DNA of 64,000 bases from Ruicaihuangia caeni (GCF_029952955.1 NZ_JASATX010000002.1:62001-126000), one strand, 5' to 3'; shown: positions 49,925 through 61,924, numbered from the stretch's first letter. Translations and numbers: made by a program. The notes: generated by a model not told the origin, from the sequence alone.

Positions 49925-50413
49925 TCAGTGCTGCTCAGCGAACGCCTTCACGCCGGCCTCGATGATCGCCTCGGCCTCGGCGGCGTCGCCCCAACCCTCG
50001 GTCTTGACCCACTTGCCGGGCTCGAGGTCCTTGTAGTGCTCGAAGAAGTGCTCGATCTCCTTGCGGGTGTACTCAGGAATGTCGCCCACATCTTGGATGT
50101 GGTCCCAGCGGGGGTCCTTCGCCGGCACCGCGATGACCTTCGCGTCGCTGCCGCCGTCGTCGGTCATGTTGAACACGCCGACCGGTCGCACCTTCACACC
50201 GACGCCCGGGAACAGCGGGTACTCGAGCAGCACCAGCACGTCGACGGGGTCGCCATCGAGGCCGAGGGTGTTCTCGAAGTAGCCGTAGTCGGTCGGGTAC
50301 ACGAACGTCGTGTAGAGCACCCGGTCGAGGAACACGCGGCCGGTCTCGTGGTCGACCTCGTACTTGTTGCGGCTCCCGCGGGGGATCTCGATAACGGCGT
50401 CGTAAGCGCCCAT
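49925..50413 (-). CDS. ppa: Inorganic pyrophosphatase
   Basis: 162 residues, family [16 protein letters not shown], the substrate and metal site [24 protein letters not shown], and [21 protein letters not shown] are all present. It hydrolyses pyrophosphate released by biosynthesis, in the cytoplasm. RBS GAGGAGC about 8 nt upstream of the ATG. It is the only minus-strand gene in the last 15 kb and is divergent from tilS. Confidence 0.97.
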   Translation of the reverse strand: MGAYDAVIEIPRGSRNKYEVDHETGRVFLDRVLYTTFVYPTDYGYFENTLGLDGDPVDVLVLLEYPLFPGVGVKVRPVGVFNMTDDGGSDAKVIAVPAKDPRWDHIQDVGDIPEYTRKEIEHFFEHYKDLEPGKWVKTEGWGDAAEAEAIIEAGVKAFAEQH

Positions 50414-50460
50414 ATGACGTGCTCCTCAGGGTGGATCGAATGCTGCGTTAACGTTACTGG

Positions 50461-51735
50461 ATGCGCTCTGTGCCGCCCGAGCCGGCTCCGGAGCCCGCCG
50501 TTGGGCAGGCCTCCGACACCGCCGCCCGACCAGCCCCGCGACGTCCGCGGCTCACTCCGGCGATCGCCGACGTGCGTCGCGCCGTGCGAGGGGTGCTCGT
50601 TCGGCGCCTCGACGCCGAGGCGCGCACTCCCGACGACCGGCAGCGAACGGATGCCGGCAACGCCGCCCCGCCCCGCGATGTCACGCCCGCGGCATCCGCC
50701 CCACACGCCCCCGACGGCGCGACCGCAGACGCGACCCGAGACCAAGCAGATGGCCGCCTCGTGCTCGTCGCACTCAGCGGCGGGTCCGACTCGCTGGCGC
50801 TCGCCGCCGCCACGGCGTTCGAGGCACCGCGCCACGGTTTGCGTGCCGGTGCGGTCATCGTCGACCACGGATTGCAGAGCGGATCGGCCCTGGTCGCAGC
50901 GAATGCCGCGGCGACGGCGCGCGCCCTCGGCCTCGACCCCGTGGTCGTGCGGCGCGTCGAGGTGGGCGAAGCCGGAGGGCCGGAGGCGGCCGCCCGCGAC
51001 GCTCGCTACTCAGCACTCGCCATCGTCGCCCAGGAGACCGGCGCGGTCGCCGTGATGACCGGCCACACGCTCGACGACCAGGCGGAGACCGTGCTGCTCG
51101 GTCTCGCGCGCGGCAGTGGGGGATTGAGCCTCGGCGGCATGCGCGAGTGCGTGCCGCTCGCCGCTGCCACATACGCGGGTGAGCAAACTGGCGGCCCGCA
51201 GCTCGCTCGCCCGCTCCTGCTGAGGCCCTTGCTCGGCATCCGGCGTTCGACGACTGAGCAGAGCTGCACCGACCTCGGTCTCACCGCCTGGGCCGACCCG
51301 CACAATGACGACACCTCGTTCACGCGCGTGAGAGTGCGCACCGAAGCGCTCCCCGCTCTCGAGCGCGCGCTCGGCGCCCATGTCGTCGAGGCGCTCGCGC
51401 GCACCGCCGATGTGCTGCGCGAGGATGCCGAGGCGCTCGACCGCTTCACCGATGAACTCATCGAGGAGCTCGCCGAACTCGAAGAGGGCGGGCTCTCGCT
51501 CCCCGTCGCAGCGCTCGCCGCGAACCCGGCCGCGCTTCGCAACCGGCTCATCCGCAAGGTCGTCGATGCCGAGTTCCACCGGTCGCTCAGCCGCGCGCAC
51601 ACGCTCGAAGTGGCGCGCCTCGTCACCGACTGGCGGGGCCAGGGAGCACTGCATCTGCCCGGCATTAGAGTGGAACGCGTCGGCGACCGCGTCGTGTTCA
51701 CCGCCGACCCGCTCGGGCACGACGCCGACGCATGA
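50461..51735 (+). CDS. tilS: tRNA(Ile)-lysidine synthase
   Basis: 424 residues. The PP-loop ATP motif is [11 protein letters not shown] (Ser106 to Ser111), followed by [32 protein letters not shown] and [10 protein letters not shown], then ADPHNDD. It modifies C34 of tRNA-Ile(CAT) to lysidine so AUA is read as Ile. Between the N-terminal helix ([17 protein letters not shown]) and the PP-loop there is a low-complexity insert of about 45 residues. ATG is 6 nt after TAACGT (50449-50454): leaderless. hpt follows. Confidence 0.93.
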   Translation: MRSVPPEPAPEPAVGQASDTAARPAPRRPRLTPAIADVRRAVRGVLVRRLDAEARTPDDRQRTDAGNAAPPRDVTPAASAPHAPDGATADATRDQADGRLVLVALSGGSDSLALAAATAFEAPRHGLRAGAVIVDHGLQSGSALVAANAAATARALGLDPVVVRRVEVGEAGGPEAAARDARYSALAIVAQETGAVAVMTGHTLDDQAETVLLGLARGSGGLSLGGMRECVPLAAATYAGEQTGGPQLARPLLLRPLLGIRRSTTEQSCTDLGLTAWADPHNDDTSFTRVRVRTEALPALERALGAHVVEALARTADVLREDAEALDRFTDELIEELAELEEGGLSLPVAALAANPAALRNRLIRKVVDAEFHRSLSRAHTLEVARLVTDWRGQGALHLPGIRVERVGDRVVFTADPLGHDADA

Positions 51736-51784
51736 CGCAAACCACACGCCAGCACACGCGCCGCTAGCACCCTGGAGATTGCAT

Positions 51785-52336
51785 ATGGAGCTCGCCGACG
51801 TCCGCGATGACCTCGACCGCGAACTGATCTCCGAACGCGAGATCGTCGACAAGATCGCCGAGCTCTGCCGAGCGATCGAGCGCGACTACGAAGGTCGGCG
51901 TCCACTGCTCGTCGGTGTGCTCAAGGGTGCCGTCATGGTCATGGCCGACCTCGCGCGCGAGCTCAAGCTGCACGTCGACATGGACTGGATGGCGGTCTCG
52001 TCGTATGGCAAGAGCACCCAGTCGAGCGGTGTCGTGCGCATTCTCAAAGACCTCGACTCCGACCTCGCCGGCCGCGATGTGCTGATCGTCGAAGACATCA
52101 TCGACTCGGGCCTCACGCTGAGCTGGCTGCTCGGCAACCTGCAGAGCCGGGGGGCCGCCTCGGTCAAGGTGTGCGCGCTGCTCCGCAAGCCCGACGCAGC
52201 GAAGGTCGATGTGCCGGTCGAGTACGTCGGATTCGACATCCCGAACGAGTTCGTCGTCGGCTACGGCCTCGACTATGCCGAGCGCTACCGCAACCTGCGC
52301 GGCATCGGCGTGCTCGCGCCCCACGTCTATTCCTGA
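51785..52336 (+). CDS. hpt: Hypoxanthine phosphoribosyltransferase
   Basis: 183 residues. [37 protein letters not shown] and the PRPP loop [15 protein letters not shown] identify it; the end has [18 protein letters not shown]. It salvages hypoxanthine (and guanine) to IMP/GMP. RBS GGAG before the ATG. tilS-hpt-ftsH is a conserved gene order in many bacteria. Confidence 0.96.
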   Translation: MELADVRDDLDRELISEREIVDKIAELCRAIERDYEGRRPLLVGVLKGAVMVMADLARELKLHVDMDWMAVSSYGKSTQSSGVVRILKDLDSDLAGRDVLIVEDIIDSGLTLSWLLGNLQSRGAASVKVCALLRKPDAAKVDVPVEYVGFDIPNEFVVGYGLDYAERYRNLRGIGVLAPHVYS

Positions 52337-52484
52337 TCGGGCGGATGCCGCGACCGGCCGACCGCGTGAAGCACCGCTTCTGACTCGCTCGTCGCCGACC
52401 TCGCGCCGACCGCATCCGCCTGCAGTACCCCTACGGCGAACACGAGGGCTGAGCACAGTCGCCGCGCGCTAGCCTGGCAAGACT

Positions 52485-54584
<2,100 letters not shown>

Positions 54585-54595
54585 GCAGGCAGAGA

Positions 54596-55252
54596 GTGTC
54601 CGAGCAGCACGCGATGCAGCGAGAGTCGCACGGAGCACCGGCATCCGTGCCGACCGACCGACCTGTGGACGCGGCGACGCTCGGCACGGCGACGGGCGTC
54701 GATGTCGCTCGCGTCGAGGCCGCGGTGCGCGAGATCGTCGCCGCGCTCGGTGGCGGCCCGACGCTCGAGCGCACGCCCGAGCGCGTGGCCCAGGCGTACT
54801 CCGAGTTCTTCGCGGGCATCGGCGTCGACCCGCTGACCCATCTCACCGATACCGTCGCGGTCGGGCCGGAGACCGGTGAACTCGTGCTGCAGCGCGACAT
54901 CGAGTTCCGATCGATGTGCGAGCACCATCTGCTTCCGTTCATCGGTGTGGTGCACGTCGCGTACGTTCCGGGTGAACGGGTCGTCGGCCTCGGCAAGCTC
55001 GCGAGGGTCGTCGAGACCATCGCCTCGCGTCCCCAACTGCAGGAGCGGCTCACCGAAGAGATCGCGGATGCGCTCGAGACCGGCCTCGACCCGCGCGGCG
55101 TGCTCGTGGTCGTCGACGCGCAGCACAGCTGCGTCTCCGCGCGCGGCACGCGACAGGCGGCGAGCACCACCGTCACGATGGCGAGCCGCGGTGAGCTCGC
55201 CACCGCCGCGCACCGTGCCGAGGTGATGGCCCTGATCGGCGGCATCGCGTGA
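54596..55252 (+). CDS. folE: GTP cyclohydrolase I
   Basis: 218 residues. The zinc Cys and His in SMCEHHLLPFIG and the second Cys in AQHSCVSARGTRQ are intact, with VVGLGKLARVVE and GGGPTLERTPERV. It opens folate synthesis, GTP to dihydroneopterin triphosphate. GTG start 11 nt after the ftsH stop; it overlaps folP by 4 nt. The 30 N-terminal residues are a variable lead. Confidence 0.96.
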   Translation: MSEQHAMQRESHGAPASVPTDRPVDAATLGTATGVDVARVEAAVREIVAALGGGPTLERTPERVAQAYSEFFAGIGVDPLTHLTDTVAVGPETGELVLQRDIEFRSMCEHHLLPFIGVVHVAYVPGERVVGLGKLARVVETIASRPQLQERLTEEIADALETGLDPRGVLVVVDAQHSCVSARGTRQAASTTVTMASRGELATAAHRAEVMALIGGIA

Positions 55253-56136
55253 CGCTCATCATGGGCATCGTCAACGTGACGCCCGACTCGTTCAGCGACG
55301 GCGGACGCTGGTTCGACGCGGATGCCGCCATCGGCCATGCCGTCGAACTCGTCGCCGATGGGGCACACATCATCGACATCGGTGGTGAATCGACCAGACC
55401 CGGCGCCGAACCGCTGACCTCCGACGAGGAGTTGCAGCGGGTGCTGCCGGTTGTCACCGAGTTGGCGGCTCGCGGCATCCGCGTGAGCATCGACACCATG
55501 CACGCCGCGACCGCGGCGACATGCGTGGAGGCTGGTGCCGAGTTCGTGAACGACGTGTCGGGCGGGCTCGCCGACCCGGATATGTACTCGGCGGTCGCGG
55601 CTACGCCGGCCACCTACATCGCGATGCACTGGCGGGGGCTCCTTGGGCGCACCGATTCGACGCCCGACGACGAGCGCGCCCGGTACGACGACGTCGTCGA
55701 CGAGGTGCGGGCCGGTCTCGAGCGGCGGATGACGCAGGCCGTCGCCGCGGGAATCCCACTGGAGCGCATCGTGCTCGACCCCGGGCTCGGGTTCTCGAAG
55801 CAGCGCGCGCACAACTGGCAGCTGCTCGCGCGCATGGACGAACTGCGCTCGCTCGGACGGCCGCTGCTCATCGGCCACAGCCGCAAGCGCTTCCTCGGAG
55901 ACCTCGCGGGCGATCGCGACGTGGCGACCTCGGTGGTGAGCGCACTGAGCGCGGTCTCAGGCGCATGGGCTGTGCGCGTGCACGATGTCGCCTCGACGAG
56001 AGCAGCCCTGGAGGTAGCGGATGCCTGGACCTCTGGGCGCGAGGCGCATCCCGGGCATGGCGCAGCGCTCGAGCCGCGGCTCGAGGCTGACGGAGAGCCC
56101 GCGTCTGCGGGAGAGCAGCGGGAGCGGCTCACATGA
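55249..56136 (+). CDS. folP: Dihydropteroate synthase
   Basis: 295 residues. MGIVNVTPDSFSDGGRW, HIIDIGGESTRPGAEPL, FVNDVSGGLADP, LDPGLGFSKQRAHNW and LIGHSRKRFLG are the complete set of pterin- and pABA-binding blocks. It joins dihydropterin pyrophosphate and p-aminobenzoate and is the sulfonamide target. GTG start overlaps folE (GTGA); 4-nt overlap with the next gene too. The last 30 residues are extra and polar. Confidence 0.96.
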   Translation: MTLIMGIVNVTPDSFSDGGRWFDADAAIGHAVELVADGAHIIDIGGESTRPGAEPLTSDEELQRVLPVVTELAARGIRVSIDTMHAATAATCVEAGAEFVNDVSGGLADPDMYSAVAATPATYIAMHWRGLLGRTDSTPDDERARYDDVVDEVRAGLERRMTQAVAAGIPLERIVLDPGLGFSKQRAHNWQLLARMDELRSLGRPLLIGHSRKRFLGDLAGDRDVATSVVSALSAVSGAWAVRVHDVASTRAALEVADAWTSGREAHPGHGAALEPRLEADGEPASAGEQRERLT

Positions 56137-57308
56137 CGCGCTCGCTCGACCGCATCACCATCACGGGCCTGCAAGCGCGTGGGCACCACGGCGTATTCGA
56201 CTTCGAACGGCGAGACGGTCAGACGTTCATCGCCGACGTTGACCTCGAACTCGACCTCAGTGCCGCTGCCGCGAGCGATGAGCTGGAACGCACCGTGCAC
56301 TACGGCGAAGTCGCCGGCGACGTGGTGGCCGTCATCGAGGGAGAGCCGCACGACCTCATCGAGACGCTCGCCGAGCGCATCGCCGCAGTCGTGCTCGCAC
56401 GCCCGGCGGTGCAGCGCGTCACCGTCACGGTGCACAAGCCCGAGGCGCCGATCGCCGTGCCGTTCCGCGACGTCTCGGTCACCATCACCCGCGCCGCCCG
56501 CCGCCCCGCCGACGCCCCCGCTCCCGGCCCCGCCGACGCCCCCACGCTGTCGCCTGCCGAAACCTCCGCCCAAGCGTCCGCCGAGATGACACGTTCTGCA
56601 CCGGAATCGGCGGAATCGCAGCAGAAAGTGTCATCTCGGCGAGCAGGTGGGGCGGATGCCGGGGCTCACGCGGTCGCGGCGTTGTACCCCGTCGCGGCAT
56701 CCGGCCCCGTCGCGGCATCCGGCCCCGTCGCGGCATCGCGTCGCGAGACGGTGCGCGCGGTGATCGCGCTGGGGGCGAACCTCGGCGATCGGCGCGCGAC
56801 CCTCGAGCAGGCGGTGCGCGACCTCGCTGCGACCCCCGGCATCCGCGTCGATGCCGTCTCGACACTCATCGACTCCGTTGCGATCACGCTGGAGGGCCGC
56901 GACGAGACGGTGCCCGGCTACCTCAACGGTGTCGCCCTCGTGACCACCTCGCTCGCCGCGCCCTCGCTGCTCGACGTGATGAACGCCATCGAAGACGCGC
57001 ACGGCCGCGTGCGGGCCGAGCGCTGGGGATCGCGCACGCTCGATCTCGACCTCATCGACTACGGCGGCCGCACGCTTGAGAGCGAGCGACTGACGCTGCC
57101 GCATCCGCGCGCTCACGAGCGCGACTTCGTGCTCGAACCGTGGTTCGAGGTCGAACCCGACGCGACCCTGCCCGGGCGAGGAGCGGTGCGTGACCTGATT
57201 GCGGCGCTCGGCCGCTCGCAACGGCTCGGCGACTCGCAACGACTCGACGACTCGCAACCGCTCGATGCCGCACGGCGAGAGGGCGCACGGCGAGAGGGCG
57301 CACAGTGA
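56133..57308 (+). CDS. folK: Bifunctional dihydroneopterin aldolase / HPPK (FolB-FolK fusion)
   Basis: 391 residues. Residues 1-118 are FolB (ITITGLQARGHHGVFDFERRDGQTFIADV, ETLAERIAAVVL). Residues about 210-365 are FolK (VRAVIALGANLGDRRATLEQAV, RWGSRTLDLDLIDYGG, LPHPRAHERDFVLEPW). They catalyse two consecutive steps between folE and folP. The linker of about 90 residues is low-complexity: it contains an in-frame 63-bp palindromic element (56579-56641) and a triple AASGPV repeat. The C-terminus carries 18-bp and 15-bp repeats. Both enzymes keep their key residues, so the linker insert should be tolerated. Confidence 0.95.
   Translation: MTRSLDRITITGLQARGHHGVFDFERRDGQTFIADVDLELDLSAAAASDELERTVHYGEVAGDVVAVIEGEPHDLIETLAERIAAVVLARPAVQRVTVTVHKPEAPIAVPFRDVSVTITRAARRPADAPAPGPADAPTLSPAETSAQASAEMTRSAPESAESQQKVSSRRAGGADAGAHAVAALYPVAASGPVAASGPVAASRRETVRAVIALGANLGDRRATLEQAVRDLAATPGIRVDAVSTLIDSVAITLEGRDETVPGYLNGVALVTTSLAAPSLLDVMNAIEDAHGRVRAERWGSRTLDLDLIDYGGRTLESERLTLPHPRAHERDFVLEPWFEVEPDATLPGRGAVRDLIAALGRSQRLGDSQRLDDSQPLDAARREGARREGAQ
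56579..56641 (+). repeat. 63-bp palindromic element inserted in frame in folB-folK
   Basis: Arms 56579-56599 and 56621-56641 (begin CGCCGAGATGACAC, end TCTGC) differ at two adjacent positions; loop 56600-56620. Length and arm ends match the intergenic element at 49592. 63 is a multiple of three, so it adds 21 codons (AEMTRSAPESAESQQKVSSR) without a stop. Confidence 0.85.
57213..57266 (+). repeat. 18-bp coding repeat at the folBK 3' end
   Basis: Three 18-mers (57213, 57231, 57249) of the form GACTCGCAACGACTCGAC, followed by 2.5 copies of a 15-bp unit GCGCACGGCGAGAGG up to the stop codon. Confidence 0.75.
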
Positions 57309-57910
57309 AGCGCACCGGCCCGGTCTCACTGCTCGTGCTCGCCGTCATCGGGCTCGCGGCAGGCATCATGCTCGACACTGGCCTTGCGGCGGCCGGACGC
57401 CCGGTCTTCGTGCCGCCGATCACCCTGGCCGTCGCTCTCGCGCTGATCGGCGCGGTGCTCGTCGCGCTTGCCCGGCCGGTGCGCAAAGCCGTGAAGGCAC
57501 GCACCCTCAACGCGATCGATCCCTTCTACGCCACCCGCGTGCTGGTGCTCGCCAAGGCGTCGAGCCTCGCCGGTTCGCTCATCGGCGGCTTCGGCATCGG
57601 CGTCATCGTGTACCTGCTCAGCCGGAGCGTCGTGGCCGCCGGCGGCGCAGTGCTCCTGTCCGCCGCGAGCGTGGTGGGCGGCGCCGCTCTCGTGACCGGA
57701 GCCCTCATCGCCGAGCGCATGTGCTCGCTGCCGCCCGGCGACGAGCACGGCGACGGTGACTCGAATGCTGAGAAGGATGCCGCGCGACGCACCGGACGCG
57801 AGCGCGAAGAGGACGGCCGCAACGATCGGCGCGCCGGCGATTCTCGCGAACGTTCCGATAGCTGGAGTGGTCGAGTCGGCCGAGACGATCCGTTCGGGCC
57901 CCGCCGCTAG
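57305..57910 (+). CDS. DUF3180 membrane protein
   Basis: 201 residues with four membrane helices (PVSLLVLAVIGLAAGIML, PPITLAVALALIGAVLVALA, then two after TRVLVLAKASSLAGSLIGGFGIGVIVYLL) and a charged Asp/Arg tail. This matches DUF3180, an actinobacterial family nearly always located after folK; function unknown. GTG start overlapping folBK by 4 nt. The tail after about residue 145 is disordered. Confidence 0.9.
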   Translation: MKRTGPVSLLVLAVIGLAAGIMLDTGLAAAGRPVFVPPITLAVALALIGAVLVALARPVRKAVKARTLNAIDPFYATRVLVLAKASSLAGSLIGGFGIGVIVYLLSRSVVAAGGAVLLSAASVVGGAALVTGALIAERMCSLPPGDEHGDGDSNAEKDAARRTGREREEDGRNDRRAGDSRERSDSWSGRVGRDDPFGPRR

Positions 57911-57991
57911 AGTCGAACACGCGCTGCGGGTGCCTCACGCGCCGTGCGCCACCGAACCAAGAACCCTTGTGAGCCGTAGTGAAAGGCCGCC

Positions 57992-58489
57992 GTGTCCCAC
58001 GCCCTCCCCACCCGCCTCGATCTGCCTGAGCACGAATGGCAGCGGGTGTCGCCGCGCTACATCGTCGTCGAGCTGATCGGCAACGTCATCGCGGCGATCG
58101 TGCTCGGTGGCGGGTTGAGCCTGCCGGCGCTGTTCACTGGTGAGACGTGGCTGTGGGTCGTGCCGGCGGCGATCGTCGCGGTGTTCATCATCGTGATCGC
58201 GCTCACGCCGCGCCGCGTGCGGTCGATCGGGTACCGCCTGCGCGGTGACGACCTGCTGTTCCGCCGCGGCATCCTCTTCCAACGCTTCGTCGCGGTGCCC
58301 TATGGGCGCATGCAGCTCGTCGACATCAACCGGGGCCCCATCACGCGTGCCATGGGCCTCAGTGAGCTGAAGTTCGTCACCGCCGCGGCATCGACCAATG
58401 TGACGATCCCCGGGCTGCCGCACACCGAGGCCGAGCGCCTGCGCGACGAGCTGATCGCGCTCGCCGAGACCAGGAGGGCTGGTCTGTGA
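57992..58489 (+). CDS. PH-domain membrane protein (YdbS-like)
   Basis: 165 residues: two membrane helices (IVVELIGNVIAAIVLGGGLSL, LWVVPAAIVAVFIIVIAL) then a bacterial PH domain (YRLRGDDLLFRRGILFQRFVAVPYGRMQLVDINRGPITRAMGL). YdbS/YdbT pairs form membrane complexes of unclear function, reported in Bacillus to affect resistance to bacteriocin-like agents. GTG start with AAAGG upstream; 4-nt overlap with the larger partner. Confidence 0.9.
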   Translation: MSHALPTRLDLPEHEWQRVSPRYIVVELIGNVIAAIVLGGGLSLPALFTGETWLWVVPAAIVAVFIIVIALTPRRVRSIGYRLRGDDLLFRRGILFQRFVAVPYGRMQLVDINRGPITRAMGLSELKFVTAAASTNVTIPGLPHTEAERLRDELIALAETRRAGL

Positions 58490-60219
58490 CCGACGCAGAC
58501 CCGCGATACCCCGTGCCGGATGCCGGCGGGGCGCCCCCCGCATCCGATGGGCGCCCGTACACCAGCGGCAGCACGGGTCTCGCCGACGGCGAGTGGCACA
58601 GGCTGCACCCGGCTACGCCGCTGCTCAAGGGTGGGATCGCCCTCATCGCGATCGCCGGCGTCATCATCGCCAACGCGCGCGAACGCATCATCGACTCCTT
58701 CATCGGCGCAGGCGAATACAGTGGCGATCCGGTCGACTGGATCATCGGCGAGGGATTGCTTGGGTGGGCGCTGCTCGTCACCGGCGCCGTGCTGCTGATC
58801 GTCGTGGCCGGTTTCTACTTGAGCTGGCGCATGCACAGCTTCCGCATCACCGACGAGTTCGTCGAGGTGCGGAGCGGAATCCTGTTCCGCACGAATCGTC
58901 GGGCGCGGCTCGACCGCATCCAGGGCATCAACGTGGTGCGCCCATTCATTCCGCGCATCTTCGGCGCCGCGAAGCTCGAGGTCAATCAGGCCGGCGACGA
59001 CGCGAACGTGCAGCTGTCATACCTGCACAGCAAGCAGGCCGACGATCTGCGCCGCGACATCCTGCTGCTCGCCTCCGGCACGAGACGAGCCGCCGAGAGC
59101 CCGACGACTCCTGCCGCGCACGGCGGCGTGATCGGGGAGCGCATCACCGAGTTCCTCGCTCCCGAGCTCGATCCGGATGCCGCGCCGCCTCAATCGGTTG
59201 TGCAGCTCAACCCGGGGCGGCTCGCCGGCTCCCTCGCCCTCAGCGATATCTCGATCGCCATCGTCGCGATGCTGATCGCGGTCGGCGTCTCAGCGTTCAT
59301 CACCGGTGAGTTCTTGCTGCTCGTCGGTTTCGTGCCGGGCCTGCTCGCGCTCGGCGGTGTGCTCGTGTCGCGGTTCACCAAGTCGCTGCGGTACTCGATC
59401 GCGGGCACCGAGGATGGCGTGCGGGTCGGGTTCGGACTGCTGTCGACGAGCAATGAGACGCTGCCGCCCGGCCGCATCCACTCGATCCAGATCAGCCAGA
59501 CGCTGCTGTGGCGGCCCTTCGACTGGTGGCACATCAAGGTCAACCGCGCGTCGCGGTCATCGACCAAGGGCGCGGCCGGTCAGGAGAACACCACGATCTT
59601 GCCCGTTGGCGACCGCCTCGACGTGGCGCGGGTGCTCGCGCTCATCGCGCCAGAGGTCGGCGACCACGAGCAGATCATGCGCGGGCTGACGTCGCGTGGC
59701 GATGACGAGGGCTGGGTGAACTCACCGGTGCGCGCGCAGGCGCTGCGCTGGTTCAGCCGCCGACGCAACGGGTTCACGCTCGTGCCAGGCGGAGTGGTGA
59801 TCCGGAAGGGCGCGATCTGGCGCACGCTGATCATCGTGCCGCAACCCCGGGTGCAGAGCACGAGCATGCGACAGGGCCCGGTGCTTCGATCACTGCGACT
59901 CGGCGCCCTGCACGTGCACACCGTCGCCGGCCCCATCACCCCATCCCTCGGCGCCATGGACATGGACGAGCTCGCCACCGCATTCGACGAGATCGCAGCG
60001 CGCACAGTCGAGGCCGCGGCATCCGATCGATCGCACCGTTGGAGGTCGGAGTCGATGGTCGCGGTCGAGGAACCACTGACGCAGCCGCTCGCGCAGCACT
60101 CGCCTGAGCAGCTTCGGCAGCCGGAGCAAGGCGCGCCATTCCAGCAGCCGGCGACCGACATGCCACCCCAGCAGCCGGCGACCGAGTTCGACACCGGATC
60201 GAGGGAGCACTCGCAGTGA
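58486..60219 (+). CDS. PH-domain membrane protein (YdbT-like)
   Basis: 577 residues with three PH-like domains between paired membrane helices (GGIALIAIAGVIIANA, LLGWALLVTGAVLLIVVAGFYLSW; then SIAIVAMLIAVGVSAFITGEFLLLVGFVPGLLALGG). Each PH unit reads like FRITDEFVEVRSGILFRTNRRARLDRIQGINVV. The tail is Gln/Pro-rich (QQPATDMPPQQPATE). Works with the preceding YdbS-like protein (4-nt overlap). Confidence 0.9.
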   Translation: MTDADPRYPVPDAGGAPPASDGRPYTSGSTGLADGEWHRLHPATPLLKGGIALIAIAGVIIANARERIIDSFIGAGEYSGDPVDWIIGEGLLGWALLVTGAVLLIVVAGFYLSWRMHSFRITDEFVEVRSGILFRTNRRARLDRIQGINVVRPFIPRIFGAAKLEVNQAGDDANVQLSYLHSKQADDLRRDILLLASGTRRAAESPTTPAAHGGVIGERITEFLAPELDPDAAPPQSVVQLNPGRLAGSLALSDISIAIVAMLIAVGVSAFITGEFLLLVGFVPGLLALGGVLVSRFTKSLRYSIAGTEDGVRVGFGLLSTSNETLPPGRIHSIQISQTLLWRPFDWWHIKVNRASRSSTKGAAGQENTTILPVGDRLDVARVLALIAPEVGDHEQIMRGLTSRGDDEGWVNSPVRAQALRWFSRRRNGFTLVPGGVVIRKGAIWRTLIIVPQPRVQSTSMRQGPVLRSLRLGALHVHTVAGPITPSLGAMDMDELATAFDEIAARTVEAAASDRSHRWRSESMVAVEEPLTQPLAQHSPEQLRQPEQGAPFQQPATDMPPQQPATEFDTGSREHSQ

Positions 60220-61055
60220 ACCGGCGAGCGGGGCGCCTGGGCGTGGGCATCATCGGCGCGGGTCGAGTGGGCCCCGTGCTGGGCGCGGCACTTGCGGGAG
60301 CCGGGCACGCCCTCGTGGGCATCGCGGCTGTGTCCGACGAGAGCCGCGAACGGGCCGACGCCATGCTGCCCGGCGTGCCGATCCTCGAGGTGCCCCGGCT
60401 CATCGAGGTGAGCGAACTCGTCATCATCGCAGTGCCGGATGCCGAGCTGCCGGGCCTCATCGCAGGCCTCACGGCGACGCGAGTCTGGCAGCGCGGACAG
60501 CTCGTGCTGCACACCTCGCCCCGGTTCGGCATCGACGTCTTGGAACCGGCGCTGGAGGCCGGAGTGATCCCGCTCGCCGTGCACCCCGCGATGTCGTTCA
60601 CCGGCACAAGCATCGACCTGGCCCGCCTGCGCGAGAGCTGGTGCGCGGTCACGGCGCCGGTGCCGGTGCAGCCGATCGGCCAGGCACTCGTCGTCGAGAT
60701 GGGGGCCGAGCCGGTGCTGATCGACGAGCGCGATCGGTGGGCATACGCCGAGGCGATCGATACTGCGACGGGGTTCTCCAGCGAGATCGTGCGGCAGGCG
60801 GCCGGCATCCTGCGCAGCGTGGGTGTTGAGCGTCCCGGCGCTGTGCTGGGCCCGCTGGTTCGATCGGCGATCGACAACGCCCTCGCCGCGGCGGGAGAGC
60901 ATGACCCCGACCCGGTGGATCCGACCGCGTTCGAGCCCGACCTGCAACTGGACTTGCCGGCGTTCCCGGGGCCTGCCGGCCACAGCGGCACCCGCGATGA
61001 TCCCGACGGCGGCACCCCAGAGCATGACCTGGCCGACCCGGAGGATGAACGATGA
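60216..61055 (+). CDS. Rossmann-fold protein with DUF2520 domain
   Basis: 279 residues. N-terminal NAD(P)-binding fold (LGVGIIGAGRVGPVLGAALAGAGH), then QLVLHTSPRFGIDVLEPALEAGVIPLAVHPAMSFTG and a helical C-terminal DUF2520 domain. This family resembles 6-phosphogluconate-type and ketopantoate-type reductases and is usually found directly before panC. A role in pantothenate synthesis (ketopantoate reduction) is tempting but unproven. GTG start overlapping the PH gene; 4-nt overlap with panC. Confidence 0.9.
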   Translation: MNRRAGRLGVGIIGAGRVGPVLGAALAGAGHALVGIAAVSDESRERADAMLPGVPILEVPRLIEVSELVIIAVPDAELPGLIAGLTATRVWQRGQLVLHTSPRFGIDVLEPALEAGVIPLAVHPAMSFTGTSIDLARLRESWCAVTAPVPVQPIGQALVVEMGAEPVLIDERDRWAYAEAIDTATGFSSEIVRQAAGILRSVGVERPGAVLGPLVRSAIDNALAAAGEHDPDPVDPTAFEPDLQLDLPAFPGPAGHSGTRDDPDGGTPEHDLADPEDER

Positions 61056-61924
61056 CCCAGTCGATCAGTCGTCCAGAGGTGATCACGAGCATCGCGGACC
61101 TGCGCGAGCGCCTACGAGGCGCCCGAATGCAGGGTGCCGACATCGCACTGGTGCCGACGATGGGCGCGCTGCACGACGGGCATCTCGCGCTCGTCGATCG
61201 TGCGGTGCAACTCGCGGACACCGTCGTGGTGTCGATCTTCGTCAACCCGCTCCAGTTCGGCGCGGGGGAGGACCTCGATCGCTACCCGCGTACCCTCGAG
61301 GCCGACCTCGAAGCGCTTGCGACCCGTGGTGCGCACCTCGTCTTCGCTCCGTCGGCGAGTGAGATGTACCCGCATGGCGAGACCGCCACGCGGGTCACCG
61401 CAGGGCCCGTCGGATCGACGTTCGAGGGAGCCTCGCGGCCCGGCCACTTCGACGGGATGCTCACCGTGGTGGCGAAGCTCTTCAACATCGTGCAGCCGCG
61501 CGTTGCGGTGTTCGGTGAGAAGGACGCTCAGCAGGTGTTCCTGGTCAAGCAGATGGTCGCCGATCTCGATCTCCCGGTCTCGATCGAGGTGGTCGACATC
61601 GTGCGGGATGCCGAGGGACTCGCGCTCTCGAGCCGCAACCGCTACCTCAGCGACCAGGAACGCGAGCAGGCGCTCGCGCTCTGCCGTGCACTGGCCGCGA
61701 CTCACGACGCCGCGACGGAGGGGGCAGGGGTCGACGCGGCGCTCAACGCCGGCCGCGAGGTGCTGGGCACGGCATCCGGAGTCGATCCTGACTACTTCGA
61801 GATCGTCGACACGGCGACGTTCGAACCAGTCGGGGCCCGCTTCCGAGGCGATGCACGCGCTGTGGTGGCGGCGCGAGTCGGCTCGGCCAGACTCATCGAC
61901 ACTCGCGCGGTGCGCTTCGCCTGA
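61052..61924 (+). CDS. panC: Pantothenate synthetase
   Basis: 290 residues. VPTMGALHDGHLALVDRAV holds the HIGH-like ATP motif; VSIFVNPLQFGAGEDLDRYPRT, GEKDAQQVFLVKQMV and LALSSRNRYLS (KMSKS-like) complete it. It joins pantoate and beta-alanine. ATG overlaps the DUF2520 gene. The stop codon is in a 7-bp tandem repeat that continues downstream. Confidence 0.96.
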   Translation: MTQSISRPEVITSIADLRERLRGARMQGADIALVPTMGALHDGHLALVDRAVQLADTVVVSIFVNPLQFGAGEDLDRYPRTLEADLEALATRGAHLVFAPSASEMYPHGETATRVTAGPVGSTFEGASRPGHFDGMLTVVAKLFNIVQPRVAVFGEKDAQQVFLVKQMVADLDLPVSIEVVDIVRDAEGLALSSRNRYLSDQEREQALALCRALAATHDAATEGAGVDAALNAGREVLGTASGVDPDYFEIVDTATFEPVGARFRGDARAVVAARVGSARLIDTRAVRFA

